Shown: positions 1 through 10,199 of the stretch, piece after piece | Layout: the number at the start of each line of letters is the position of its first letter | Position numbering within the stretch: position 1 is the stretch's first letter | NCBI GenBank assembly: GCA_964019425.1 | Contig: OZ025795.1 | Coordinates: 996,001 to 1,060,000, forward strand | Length of the DNA: 64,000 nt | From: Flectonema sp. DT1601 | Taxonomy: Eukaryota > Euglenozoa > Diplonemea > Diplonemida > Diplonemidae | Direction of reading: 5' to 3' | Translations under genes and position numbers: made by a program | The notes under the pieces: model-generated | Seen by the model: only the letters and a program-made list of their open reading frames with translations | Databases searched by the model: none | What the model was told of the DNA's origin: nothing

Positions 1-1727
1 CCAGTACAAGGTGTGAATGATGGAGGTGCTGGAGTTGGTACCAACGTTGAAGGAGGAGGAGTTGCCGGTACGGATGTCGGCGCCAACGTGTCGGGTGCTG
101 CTGTCTGTTGGCAACTCAAAATGGTTACATTCGATGCACTACGTTCACTATGTTTACTCCATGGGTTGACTGTTCCCAAGACTGACCCTTCACCAATCGC
201 AAAGGCGATAATAAGAGAATCATTAAACTTTATCTCTTCATCTTGTACATCTAACGTGTTAACCATTCTATAAAACACTACAGTAGTCATATTACCAACA
301 GTACTCGATGATACAAATACTCCGTCTTGTTGAACATCAGCTACAGTTGGCTTCACATTCCCAGCTGCGATGTTAAAGTCCTGAACATCAGTAGCGTTGC
401 TATCGAAAGCATAAATATCGAGACCTGTCATACTACTGGTGTTTGTAACACTGATACCAATAGCTGCATAGTCAACAGTATTGGATGATGGGAAGGAAAC
501 AGTGAATTGAATTGCAGGATTGGAGCGTTCATCAAATCCAACTTCGTAATCCACATCCAAGTCATTGATACCCGTAGTCATTGACACAATACCAGTACAA
601 GGTGTGAATGATGGAGTCGAAGTCGCGCAAGACGATAGAGTAAAGTTACCAGCCCCACTATGAATGTGTTTAGTCCAAGACTGTTGATCAAAGACTGACC
701 CCTTACCTGATGCATAAGAAATAATTATTGAATCACTTGGGTTGAGTTGAACATCGGATGTATCTCCCGTTGTCAACTTTCTATAAAACACGACAGTTGT
801 TAAGTTCGATACCCGCTGAGAACTAATTATCACACCATCTTGCTGGATGTCGATGACCGATGGTTTGCCGTTCGCAGCTGCGATGTTAAAGTCCTGAACA
901 TCAGTAGCGTTGCTATCGAAGGCATAAATATCGAGACCTGTCATACTACTGGTGTTTGTAACACTGATACCAATAGCTGCATAGTCAACAGTATTGGATG
1001 ATGGGAAGGAAACAGTGAATTGAATTGCAGGATCCGATTGCGAATCAAAACCCATCTCAAACGCAACATCAAAGTCAGACACTCCAGTTGGAATATCAAC
1101 AGAAGATGAACATGACGTAAAGGAAGCAGGTGTACATGAAATCACCGGAAGTACTATTTCCTGTTTACCAGCATCCTGCTTTTGATGTGCCACCCAAGTA
1201 GGCATCGTTCCCACAACAGTACCCAGACCAGAAGCATACGCCAGAGTAAAAGAAACGTTTGGTTCTATTTTGAAGTCGTTCACGTCTTGGGTATCAAATT
1301 TTCTATAAAATTTCATCTTTCTCATATCAGGAGCTACGGATATAACAGAAACGACTGTAGCATCTTGTTGGGTATCCAGCAGCTGAGGTTTTGCATTTCC
1401 AGTCATAATATTATAGTCGTAAACATCAATGCTCTCAGTGTCGAATGCGAAAACGTCTAACCCTAACATACCGACAGTTGATGAGTTCGATTGGAATCCA
1501 ACAGCAGCATAAGAAGATGCGTTATAAGAGAATGAGACTGTTAATTGTAAGCAGTCATTACCATTCTCGTCAACTCCCATTTCGTAGATTATTTCTGAAA
1601 TTGGTCCACCAACTGGATTCAACACATCCTCATAACAAGACGTAAAGACACTTGTCACCTCCTCAACTTCGAAAATCAACAACAACACCACCACAAGACT
1701 CAAACGCACCACAGACGTAAATGACAT
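1..1727 (-). CDS. secreted protein with tandem DOMON-like domains, 3' end outside the window
   Basis: Open without interruption from an ATG at 1727 to the window edge, so the C-terminus is missing. The N-terminus is a clear signal peptide (a VVVLLLIF hydrophobic core after a short basic start). Three repeats of about 170 residues follow and a fourth is starting at the edge. Each has the DOMON pattern: a Y-A-A-(V/I)-G turn, a G-L-D-(I/V)-(Y/F)-A-F-D strand, a V-x-D-(F/Y)-N-I strand and a late FYRK strand. Repeats end in Cys/Thr/Pro-rich linkers such as SFTPCT. DOMON domains usually bind haem or sugar outside the cell, so an extracellular or wall-associated role is inferred. Repeats 2 and 3 share about 155 nearly identical bases (about 366-520 and 876-1032), pointing to recent internal duplication or conversion. 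A Y-rich tract plus CAG lies 11 nt upstream of the ATG. Confidence 0.72.
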   Translation of the reverse strand, partial: MSFTSVVRLSLVVVLLLIFEVEEVTSVFTSCYEDVLNPVGGPISEIIYEMGVDENGNDCLQLTVSFSYNASSYAAVGFQSNSSTVGMLGLDVFAFDTESIDVYDYNIMTGNAKPQLLDTQQDATVVSVISVAPDMRKMKFYRKFDTQDVNDFKIEPNVSFTLAYASGLGTVVGTMPTWVAHQKQDAGKQEIVLPVISCTPASFTSCSSSVDIPTGVSDFDVAFEMGFDSQSDPAIQFTVSFPSSNTVDYAAIGISVTNTSSMTGLDIYAFDSNATDVQDFNIAAANGKPSVIDIQQDGVIISSQRVSNLTTVVFYRKLTTGDTSDVQLNPSDSIIISYASGKGSVFDQQSWTKHIHSGAGNFTLSSCATSTPSFTPCTGIVSMTTGINDLDVDYEVGFDERSNPAIQFTVSFPSSNTVDYAAIGISVTNTSSMTGLDIYAFDSNATDVQDFNIAAGNVKPTVADVQQDGVFVSSSTVGNMTTVVFYRMVNTLDVQDEEIKFNDSLIIAFAIGEGSVLGTVNPWSKHSERSASNVTILSCQQTAAPDTLAPTSVPATPPPSTLVPTPAPPSFTPCT

Positions 1728-3397
1728 TGTGTGATGCGCTGAAATACAGAGATGATAAATAATTTTTAAAAAAATACGAGAGGCTAAAACTTAAATCGAA
1801 ATGGTGTCCCATTCCAGGGGGTTGAAATGTTTGATTATATTTATGAAGAAATAAATATCTGTATTGTACCAGAGGTAACTAAAATAAACATTAGTTATAA
1901 GGATACAGTGAACTATGGTGATGCTTACCTTAACCTTCTGAAGTACTATTTAGCAATCCATGTACCTCTTTACTTCTATTCTCTCATCATCAGTTATGGT
2001 GTAGCATCTGTGTGGGGGTGAAATTATTCTTTGTAAGAAAACGTAAAAAAAAATTTTTTTTTTTTGTTCCCTACATACTCGAAGCACATAAGACACCACA
2101 GCACAGAGAATACACAAATCAAGAAAAAAAAAAGAAGAAAAAAAGTGAAAACTCGGACTACAAGAAAATAAAAAGTTTTTTCTTTATTTCTTTATTTCAC
2201 CAGCACCTCCTTGCTGACTCTCTTATGTAAACTGGGGGATTCAAGTTCGTGTTGTTTTTTTTTTTTTTTTTTTTCTGTCCATTCTTCGAACTGCTGAACA
2301 CTCAATTACGAATTGGGAATTTGAGAAGGGATGGGACATCAGTGGAAAAAAAAAAAGGGAACGGGAAAGAAAAAAAAAAAGAACTAAAATGACCCGTAAC
2401 TTGTGTTATATTTTTTACCATCATTCCAATAGCAGTAAAAAAAAAAATGGGTAAAAAATAAATAACAAGATGGTTGCTTGCCGTTGTCCATAACCTTCCT
2501 TTTTTTTTTTTTTTTTTTTAATATAAAGGCAAAGATGCATACATATCAAGCAAAGGGTTTCAAATTTATTCGCTTTTGTAAACCAGTCCATGAACGCGGA
2601 AGGGGGTTCGTGCAGATGCACATCGGTCGTAGCAATGAAAACTGAGCGAAAAAAGAAGGGGAAAAAATTCATTTTCGTTATAAAAACGCAGGAAGAAAAG
2701 AAGGGGGTAGTGGAAAAAAAAAAAAAAAAGAAATTCGCGCACTGAGGGTTGGGATGAGGCAGTAATTTTTTTCTGTGAAGACTACGTCGCAATTTGTGCA
2801 GTCATTCAGTTGGTATCAAAAAAAACAAGACCAACACACTCTGTCTGTTCACAGTAAACGTGACTTACCAGTAATCTTTTTATCACAAAGGAGAAAACTT
2901 TAATTTCTTTACATCTGATTTAATTTTACTTTTTTTTTTTTTTTTTTTCTTTCTGCAGCTAAAAGAGCTGCTCAACGCCGAGAGAAGAGAAACCTCCTCT
3001 GCATCTGGACGTAGGCTGGTACTGTCACCGCCTTCACCTTTATTATCTCTGTTAGTAACCGAAGAGTGATACTGGAATTCCAACGTGGGCATGGCAGCCA
3101 CATTGTTTGGCGCTGCTATGTTGACGCAATTTATCAAATAGCCTTCTTACGACTTCATTCAACATTACGAGAGAATGAATTAATCGTATTCTTTTTATTC
3201 TTTTTTTTATTATTATTATTATTATTTGGCATTTTTTAACCAACGCGCGCTTGCACAACAGAAAGGAATACGTGTATAACGTATTCAAGTATCGCAAGGC
3301 AATCTGAAGAAGAAATCAAAGAAGGTCCCAACACGACTGATCGCCTCACTGGTGCCGCCTATTTCTTATACTCCGCAAGCTTTCATTTTTCTGCAGC
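1728..3397. other. intergenic, AT-rich
   Basis: I see no convincing gene. The stretch has many A/T homopolymers (for example near 2255-2275, 2500-2520, 2930-2950) and one copy of the dispersed short repeat at about 1825-1980. Around 2960-3170 a less biased patch exists on the minus strand, but its short frames match nothing I recognise. Confidence 0.5.
1825..1980. repeat. dispersed short repeat, copy 1
   Basis: Contains the family cores TGTTTGATTATATTTATG, CTGTATTGTACCAGAG and GATACAGTGAACTATGGTGA. Related copies lie near 6510-6615 and several times between 18,090 and 19,040. It has no coding frame and no clear terminal repeats. Confidence 0.55.
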
Positions 3398-4751
3398 TTA
3401 GTTGCGTGGCTCAAATCTCTTCTTTCCGGAGACGTTTCCTTCCATGCTGTTGGGTTGGTTGTTTTTGTTTGTTTGTTTGTTTGTTTGTTTTTCAGAGAGA
3501 AATCAATATCATAAAAACATACATTTGTAAAACAGAAGCTCTTGGCTGTGGTTTCTTATTGTCTTCAAGCGCCTTCTGAGTCTCAGCCTCACGTACAGCG
3601 ATAGCTTTCTTGTGTTGGGATTCAATCACAGTTTGGTGGTGCTTTCTCTTCTCCTTGATTTCTTCCTCCATTCCCTTCTTAAGTTCTTTCAGTTCAGCGT
3701 TTTCGTTTACCAAATCCTTGCTAACCTTTGATTCCCTAACTAAGGCTGTGCGAAGTGTGCCGATAGTTCTGTCCAAGTCCTGAAGCTCACCCATCTTACC
3801 ATTGCGACCCTCTTCCCAGTCTTTCTTAATGTTTTGGTATTGGTTAGCAACTTGTAACTTCTGAAGACGGTATTCCTGTGCTCTTCCCTTTGATTCCTGT
3901 TGTGTGATTTTATTTTTTGAAAAATGATCATAATAAAGATAACAAAGAAATCATAAATAAAAAACACATACTATGAATTTACTGACGAGGTTCTCTTCCC
4001 AAATGCGGAGTCTCTCCTCCTTTACTTCTACAATACCATTTTGACCAAATTGACCTGTTGATTTAGTGTGTTGAAGCTATCTGCGTACAGTAATAAAGAA
4101 TCTATAAAACAATAAATATTACATACCACTTCTTCTTGGGTCAACTGGTCTCTGTTTGATGTAAGACCCTCTGTTAAGATGCCATGAAAGTTGTTTTTGT
4201 TTTCTAGTGAGCTCCGATTGAACTGACTGAAGACGACGTCTTTCGATTCTCCAGGCGTCTTCAATCGCACCCAATTCCTCTTCTTTCTGTCTTATAATTC
4301 CAGGTATCGCACTTGGTGCTCTTTGTTGAAGTTCACGTAGCTTTTCTTTTACTTCTGTGTCTTCTCTTTCTGCTTGTTCGATTTCTCTGTATAAGGCTTG
4401 AAGATCATTCTCACGTTGGACGCAGGTTTCAGAAAGTGATTCTGAGCAACCGAATGGATCAGTGGTCGTGAACTTTGACTCTTCTTCAGCTTCTTTCTTA
4501 GTAAGTTCGAGAAGCTCTTGAACTTCAGCTTTGACTTGATCGATTCGAAGCTGACGTTCTTCTTTTATCTTCGAAGCGTCGTTCTCATGTTGCTGAAGCT
4601 CAGCCTTCAACATGCTGTTTCGCTGTTCAGCAGCCAAGTAATCTTCCTTAGCCTGAGTGACAGCATCATCCTGTAATTCCTCCATCTCTAACTTCATAAC
4701 ATCTCTGTGAAGCTGGTTAACAACTTCTTGAAGCTCATCTTTCTCACTCAT
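3398..4751 (-). CDS. coiled-coil protein, four exons
   Basis: Exons by inspection: 4127-4751, 3972-4054, 3523-3896 and 3398-3446. Introns are 72-76 bp, all with GTATGT-type donors and ACAG-type acceptors. The exon total is 1,131 nt, an exact multiple of three, giving about 376 residues. The protein is almost entirely Glu/Lys/Gln-rich heptad coiled coil (from about residue 1 to 170 and about 230 to 350), broken by a short basic Gly-containing linker around the first junction. The C-terminus is basic (GKKRFEPRN). I do not recognise the family. A cytoskeletal or flagellar role would be typical of such proteins but is a guess. A pyrimidine tract plus AAG lies 23 nt before the ATG. Confidence 0.7.
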
Positions 4752-5404
4752 GTTGATACGTAGGAGTCGATTACCTTAATGGGAGAGAGAGGAGGATAAT
4801 ATTAAATAAAACGACTAAACATATTCAACCATGAATACACTTCCATTACCGTTGATAAACAAGGTAACGACTTGCAGATCTGTAAGAGAAACCGTTCGAA
4901 GAGAGCTCGAAAATTATTTTAACCCGCAATAATTTTATACAGAAAATCGTAATACGACCCAAGGGGGAAGGCTGACCACAATACAGAAGACTTCCCGCAC
5001 CGTAGGTGGTATTAGTCGTTCGTAGAGTCTCTCCAACAGACGTATAAAACTAAGAAAAAGAAAAAATTGGCTTTTCAAATAAATACAAAGGATTCATAAA
5101 ATTCGTGGTGGGAACACCAATTTTTTTTTTTTTTTTTTCTTTTGCACCGACAGATTGAAAGCCGATATATTCTTATAGTTATGATTTGTTATTACTTGTC
5201 TCCCCCCGTGCGACAGGATTCCGTCTGCGTTCAACGAAACAAAAGTCTAATCTGAAAAAAATTTTGTTCTTTGTTTGTTTACCAAAAACACCTCTGACAG
5301 ATCGTGAGAGCTACAAAGGATTACACATATTGTCCAACATTCTTTTTACCCCTCATTAAAAAAAAAAGTTGGGGGGGCTAGGATGGGGGGGAAAAAGGGG
5401 ATTC
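4752..5404. other. intergenic
   Basis: Region between the coiled-coil gene and the 3' end of the TMEM222-like gene. It contains a poly(T) tract near 5121-5138 and a G-rich patch near 5368-5400. No frame or RNA gene is supported. Confidence 0.5.
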
Positions 5405-5953
5405 TCATGAGGTAAAGTAAATAGAAACAAATAAAATAACACAAAATATAAGAAACGGTATTAAGATGTGCAAAAATGCACTTGGAGATGACCATTTTCC
5501 TTTGAAAAGCACCAACGCAACAGCAGAAGCAATATTATAATGAATTCCCAGTATCTCTAAAGCGTGAACAGTATGGTGGTGGCAATTTTGACAACACAAG
5601 TTGTGCATTTTGTGTGAATATACTTCATCTGCTTTTGCTACGGCATCATCCCAAGCATCGCGGCCACCGCATTCATTTGGATCCATTGGGTAGTATTTAA
5701 GTACTTTACCTACCATGAATCTGTCAATACAAATTGTGTAGGGACCGGCGAAGTCATGAATACGACCATCGCTGTCAGTGATACCCATGTGGCCTATGAA
5801 TGGAAACATCCAACTTAAACATGGTAACGCTCCCCAGACAATTGAACATGGAAATCTGTTTCTTGCCGCATCAACTTCCGGGAGTGTGCTGCTCTCTCGT
5901 CCAGAAACATCAGCTGCAGGTGTGTAATTCATGTCTGTATCACCTCGATGCAT
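5405..5953 (-). CDS. TMEM222 / RTE1-like membrane protein (DUF778)
   Basis: 182 residues in one exon. The family signature is plain: an RFPCSIVWG-type entry, SWMFPFIGHMGI, DFAGPY, the Asp-Ala-Trp-Asp segment, then the metal-ligand-like block HKMHNLCCQNCHHH with clustered Cys and His. The last 30 residues form a hydrophobic membrane segment (a run of I, L, F and V). Members of this family include animal TMEM222 and plant RTE1 (ethylene-receptor helper at ER/Golgi). The molecular activity is poorly known, and in this organism only a membrane location is inferred. A TTTACAG acceptor-like site lies 12 nt before the ATG. The stop of the upstream neighbour is only 80 bp away. Confidence 0.85.
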   Translation of the reverse strand: MHRGDTDMNYTPAADVSGRESSTLPEVDAARNRFPCSIVWGALPCLSWMFPFIGHMGITDSDGRIHDFAGPYTICIDRFMVGKVLKYYPMDPNECGGRDAWDDAVAKADEVYSHKMHNLCCQNCHHHTVHALEILGIHYNIASAVALVLFKGKWSSPSAFLHILIPFLIFCVILFVSIYFTS

Positions 5954-6033
5954 GTATTAGTGGAGCTGTAAAGAGTTTATTTATAATTGTAGTTTTTTTC
6001 ATACACAATAAAAACTGTGACAAGTTAACGAAC

Positions 6034-6477
6034 TCAGTCAAACATATCAATATCGTCATCATTATTAACAACAACAGGTCCAGAATGTTCTTTTGTATCA
6101 TTTTTCTTATCCTCATTTAACTCTTTATTTAATTCAGGTAGCTTATGGAGTGAAGCCATTTTCATGATGTCGAGGAGTTTATTCGATTTTTTACTATCAG
6201 TGGATGGTACACCAAGTGATGTGTTTAGAGGAGGATCAGTTTTTTTCTTTAAAGGCGGAGGTGGCGGTAACATCGTTAGGGTGGCCGTTGATGTCTTTTT
6301 TGGGATGTCTTCTTGTTTTAATTTTTTTATGTCGGGTTTTTTTTTATTCGAAAAGTAGTCCTCCTCCGAGGAATCGTCCTCCGACTCATTGTCATCCCAA
6401 TCTCTGTTTTTTTTTTTTTCAATCTTACCTCCCGAATAGTTCTCAAGGAATTCATTCACCGCTTCTTTTGCATCCAT
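6034..6477 (-). CDS. small acidic low-complexity protein, unknown
   Basis: 147 residues in one exon. The layout is a short helical start (MDAKEAVNEFLENY), a mixed Lys/Asp/Glu/Ser stretch, a PPPPPLKKK proline run, a SNKLLDIMKMASLHKLPEL helix and a very acidic end closing in DDDIDMFD. No domain is recognised. The acidic C-terminal tail looks like a protein-binding motif, but this is not proven. The frame is retained despite low complexity and sits tightly between two genes of the same strand, with TTTACAG 16 nt before the ATG, so I take it as real. Confidence 0.6.
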   Translation of the reverse strand: MDAKEAVNEFLENYSGGKIEKKKNRDWDDNESEDDSSEEDYFSNKKKPDIKKLKQEDIPKKTSTATLTMLPPPPPLKKKTDPPLNTSLGVPSTDSKKSNKLLDIMKMASLHKLPELNKELNEDKKNDTKEHSGPVVVNNDDDIDMFD

Positions 6478-6865
6478 TTCAGGGCTTTAATGGCTGTAAA
6501 TAACTAAAAATTGAGAGACTGTTTGATTAGGTTCATACGAATATAAATCTCTGTATTGTATCAGAGCTCGATAATAAAATTAAAAAAATCATGACACAGT
6601 GACTAAAAGTTTGTTTATACGCAATCGGAAACAAGCCTATAAAGTAAATGGTTGCTAACGTTACGCTGCCACGATTCTCTTTCGCTCATAGAACATGTCT
6701 GCAAGATGGAAACAAGGATCTCGACCAGAATGCATCATTTTGTTAAACTGAAATAGAATGTTGTTTTCTTATTTTGTTTATTCAAAAAATGAATGAATTA
6801 AAAAAAAAAAAACTCAATTAATTTTTTGGTGTTCACAACGATCGATAAAAAACTACTTGTGAATA
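6478..6865. other. intergenic with dispersed repeat
   Basis: Holds a copy of the dispersed short repeat at about 6510-6615 (GACTGTTTGATTAGGTTCAT, TGTATTGTATCAGAG, ATGACACAGTGACTAAAA). It is about 90 percent like the copy at 18,945-19,035. Nothing else is seen. Confidence 0.55.
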
Positions 6866-9352
6866 TCAAGCTCCCTCCGATAGCTTTTGCGCATCGTCAC
6901 CACCACCAGTAAAAGTTCCATGTTTTGGTTTGAACTTAACAAACCCATCAGCGGGAGGCTCAATAGCATCTCTTGATAATAACATAGAGAGGGCATCACT
7001 TAAATCAGCTCTCGTGATTCCTCTGTCAACGAGATCAACAACTTTTTGAGTAATGTCATCTAACTTTATTGATTTCCCATACCAATCATTTTGAGACAAC
7101 AATGTGTTAATATGCTGAAATATAACCCCAGTGTGTACTCCGGAATGTGCATCTGCTCCGGCTGATATAAGCATCCCTGTTTCTTTATCAATCATCGACT
7201 CACGGAGAGCTTGTTCTATAAGTTGTTTTGCATCGATGACGTCTTTTTGAGTTACTTCAACCGAGAGTCTCATTTTAGCGAACGCTTCACTTATTCTAAT
7301 CATCGCTTCCAATTGACGTGTCGTTGCTGTTACGACATTTCTATTTCCTCTGGCTCGACGCATTTCACTGTAGCTTTGAACAAGTTTCGATGCCGCATCT
7401 TTGCTTAGCCGAGGTCTAATTTTTGCTTTTGCGTAAGCGATATACTTCGTTAAGGATTTTAATGGGAGCAGTTCCTCTCCAGGATTTCCAACGACAATGG
7501 ATTCATCGTCTTGTTCTACTTTAGAATCGTTCTCTTTTCCAACAAGAGTGTACATGTGACATATATGAAGGGCAAGTTTCCGATCAAGTTCTCTATCTTT
7601 GGTATCCAACAGCAGGTAAATAAGATCAAATCTCGATAGTAGTGTTGAAGAGACGTCAAGGTTAGCTAAAATATTCTTATCTTTATTCCATGTGGAGTCA
7701 ATAGGATTAGCTGCTGCTAAGATTGAACTTCTCGCATTTAGTGTACAAATAACACCAGCCTTAGCAATAGAGACTGTTTGTTGTTCCATTACTTCGTGGA
7801 GGACTGAACGAGTGTTGTCATCCATTTTATCGAATTCATCAATGCAACAAATCCCTTTATCAGAAAGAACAAGTGCACCAGATTCTAAAACAAATTCACC
7901 AGTATCCGCATCACGTACAATGAATGCTGTGAGACCGACACTAGAACTTCCCTTTCCAGAGGTGTAGATACCTCTCGCTGCAATACTGTTAACGTGAGAT
8001 AATATTTGTGACTTTGCTACTCCGGGATCACCGCAAAGTAAAATGTTTAGTTCAGATCTGCTGCTGCACATTTCGTGAACTTTTACAGTTCCTCCAAAAA
8101 GCTGACAAAGAACACCAAGCTTTACATCTTCCTGTCCGTGAATAGATGGAGCGATAGATCTTGTTAGGATTTTATAAATATCAGGATGCTTTGACACTCT
8201 GTGAATTTGGTCGATATCTTCCGCATTTTCATCATCTGCTGTGGTGGCTGTCTGTTCATTATTTTCTGAAACCTCATGAGGATCAGAATAGTGATATTGA
8301 TGTTTTCCTTTTGCAGTTTTTTGAATGTGACATCCGTCAATGAAAGTCTTAAATACTGACCTGCATATCTTACTATTGGAGTTGACACGTACAGGAGAAG
8401 CTTTAAAAATACCTGTTATACAGACACGATCACCAGGAACACAAGTGTCGACAAGATCGTTGTACACCGTGATAGAAACAGATGATGGTGTTTCTCCTTC
8501 AGGTGTTGCGTCAGGAGCTTCCTGAATACGAATATATTGTTTATCACTAAAAGTACATTGATTGTGCTTTAGTTCAAACCCATTGTGATCAGCACACATA
8601 GGACATCGAGTAGGCTCGTCAATCTTACCACGTTCTTCAGCAACTAGTTCCTTGTGAAAACAGTTCGCGCATTCAAAAAGAGCGATTTTCATTTCTGGTA
8701 GTAACTTACTAACTCTCACAACCATACCTGTCACGCAAACAACGTGACCAATTTCATCTGATTTGAGTGTCCTTAGTGGAGTTGAACTTTCCATTCTACA
8801 GATTCGAACAGTTATTTCAGGTAACTCACATTCATGTTCTCTTAGCAGTCTGACTGCCTTAATATACGATGAGTTAGCCTGTTCATTTATTATCGGAAGG
8901 GATTCAAGAGGGAATCTGATTGTGTTTTGGTAAGTCGCTTCGTCGTATGATCTGAGGTGACGGAGTTCTAATTCAAAGTCAGTTTTCATATTAAAAAATA
9001 ATTTCTGTAATTCCTGATAGTACAGACCTCCCTGTTGAAGTCCTTGATTTGCTAAAGGGTGGTCCTGAGGTACCCAAGACTCTAAAAAATATTCGATTTT
9101 CTGTTTGTAATCTGAGTAGCGAACATTAGCTCCCCAAAACATTAGGGAATCTCCCTGTGGAAAGACGTCGTTCCAGTCTGGAGGATTGTTTTCTTGATTT
9201 TCATTATTCTCCTCATCCATTATGGATCCGAGACTTTCATCTTCCCATTCTGGTGCTGCTACTCTAACTCTGAAGGGATCACTGTATCCAACTGACTCTA
9301 CTGGTTGTTCTACGATTGCTCGCTCTGCGACTTCACCGTCGTCATCAGACAT
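6866..9352 (-). CDS. MCM4: replicative helicase subunit MCM4
   Basis: 828 residues, single exon, complete. The C4 zinc finger has Cys228, Cys231, Cys250 and Cys253. Walker A is GDPGVAKS (441-448), Walker B with the sensor is CIDEFDKM (503-510), and the arginine finger is in LLSRFDL (Arg574). The MCM4 subtype rests on QEAPDATPEGETP, YNDLVD, PGDRV and VFKTFIDG, which follow MCM4 rather than MCM2, 3, 5, 6 or 7. It works in the MCM2-7 ring that unwinds DNA at replication forks. The N-terminus is acidic and short compared with animal MCM4, while length and order are otherwise typical. A CATCAG acceptor-like site lies 29 nt upstream of the ATG. Confidence 0.95.
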   Translation of the reverse strand: MSDDDGEVAERAIVEQPVESVGYSDPFRVRVAAPEWEDESLGSIMDEENNENQENNPPDWNDVFPQGDSLMFWGANVRYSDYKQKIEYFLESWVPQDHPLANQGLQQGGLYYQELQKLFFNMKTDFELELRHLRSYDEATYQNTIRFPLESLPIINEQANSSYIKAVRLLREHECELPEITVRICRMESSTPLRTLKSDEIGHVVCVTGMVVRVSKLLPEMKIALFECANCFHKELVAEERGKIDEPTRCPMCADHNGFELKHNQCTFSDKQYIRIQEAPDATPEGETPSSVSITVYNDLVDTCVPGDRVCITGIFKASPVRVNSNSKICRSVFKTFIDGCHIQKTAKGKHQYHYSDPHEVSENNEQTATTADDENAEDIDQIHRVSKHPDIYKILTRSIAPSIHGQEDVKLGVLCQLFGGTVKVHEMCSSRSELNILLCGDPGVAKSQILSHVNSIAARGIYTSGKGSSSVGLTAFIVRDADTGEFVLESGALVLSDKGICCIDEFDKMDDNTRSVLHEVMEQQTVSIAKAGVICTLNARSSILAAANPIDSTWNKDKNILANLDVSSTLLSRFDLIYLLLDTKDRELDRKLALHICHMYTLVGKENDSKVEQDDESIVVGNPGEELLPLKSLTKYIAYAKAKIRPRLSKDAASKLVQSYSEMRRARGNRNVVTATTRQLEAMIRISEAFAKMRLSVEVTQKDVIDAKQLIEQALRESMIDKETGMLISAGADAHSGVHTGVIFQHINTLLSQNDWYGKSIKLDDITQKVVDLVDRGITRADLSDALSMLLSRDAIEPPADGFVKFKPKHGTFTGGGDDAQKLSEGA

Positions 9353-10199
9353 TGATTAGTTTCACTCTCTTCTTCCCCGAGCTGATGAAAATAAGATAAG
9401 AGATACTTTCTTAGGGGGGTAACTTGATACTAATATTAAATGGAAGGGGGGGAAATATATATTTAGTCACTGCGACAATTTGTATTCAACACATCACAAC
9501 ACTAACACCAACGGGGTGAATTTTTTTTTTTTTTTCCCTCTTCTTCGGTTGTTTTTTAACGTAATTCAACACTACCTGCAGGATTCGTTTTTTTTTTTTT
9601 TTTTTTTTTTTCATTCTTTTTTTTTTTTTTTTTCCCCATCTGTCTAGGCATATTACTACAGCTGAAAACACTGACGAAACCTGCTTAATTTAAGAATCCA
9701 AATCAAGGTGAGAAATACAACAAGGGGAAAGGAAATAATGAACTAGTCGTCGTTGAGATTAATAACTACATATGAAGATGCTAACCCTTTGCAACCATTA
9801 GAACAAATCAACCGAAGTAACCTTGGGTTTGCTTGTTTCAACTTCAGACTGTTTTTTTTTTTTTGTTTTTTTTCCCCTGTTCTTGTATTATTAACAAAGA
9901 CACAGGAAAGGTTACATACGGCAGTTGTACTCTTTATAAAATAAGATCGGTATGGGTTCGACGTTGAAGTAGTGGTATTTAAATTGACACGTGCTGTTTT
10001 TTTTTTTTTTTTTTTTTTAAAGTTTGAATCGTTTTTAACATCATCTAAATACGCAAATAGAATTGTAAAAAAAAGAAAAAAAAAGAAACACACCAACTAA
10101 GTCCAAGTAGTCTTGAAAGGTCTCGTTGGGTTCAGCGGACAGTATTAAGTGATTTAGCTGTGTTTTTTTTTTTTTTTTTTTTTTTTTTGATTGTTTTTT
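9353..10199. other. intergenic, poly(T)-rich
   Basis: Several long T tracts (about 9588-9610, 9617-9632, 10,000-10,018, 10,160-10,188). No gene or RNA is supported. The short frames here are translations of homopolymers. Confidence 0.5.

Noticed and set aside
2421-2792. 123-residue minus-strand ORF
   Set aside because: Poly(T)/poly(A) translation with no domain and no splice or upstream signals like the real genes.
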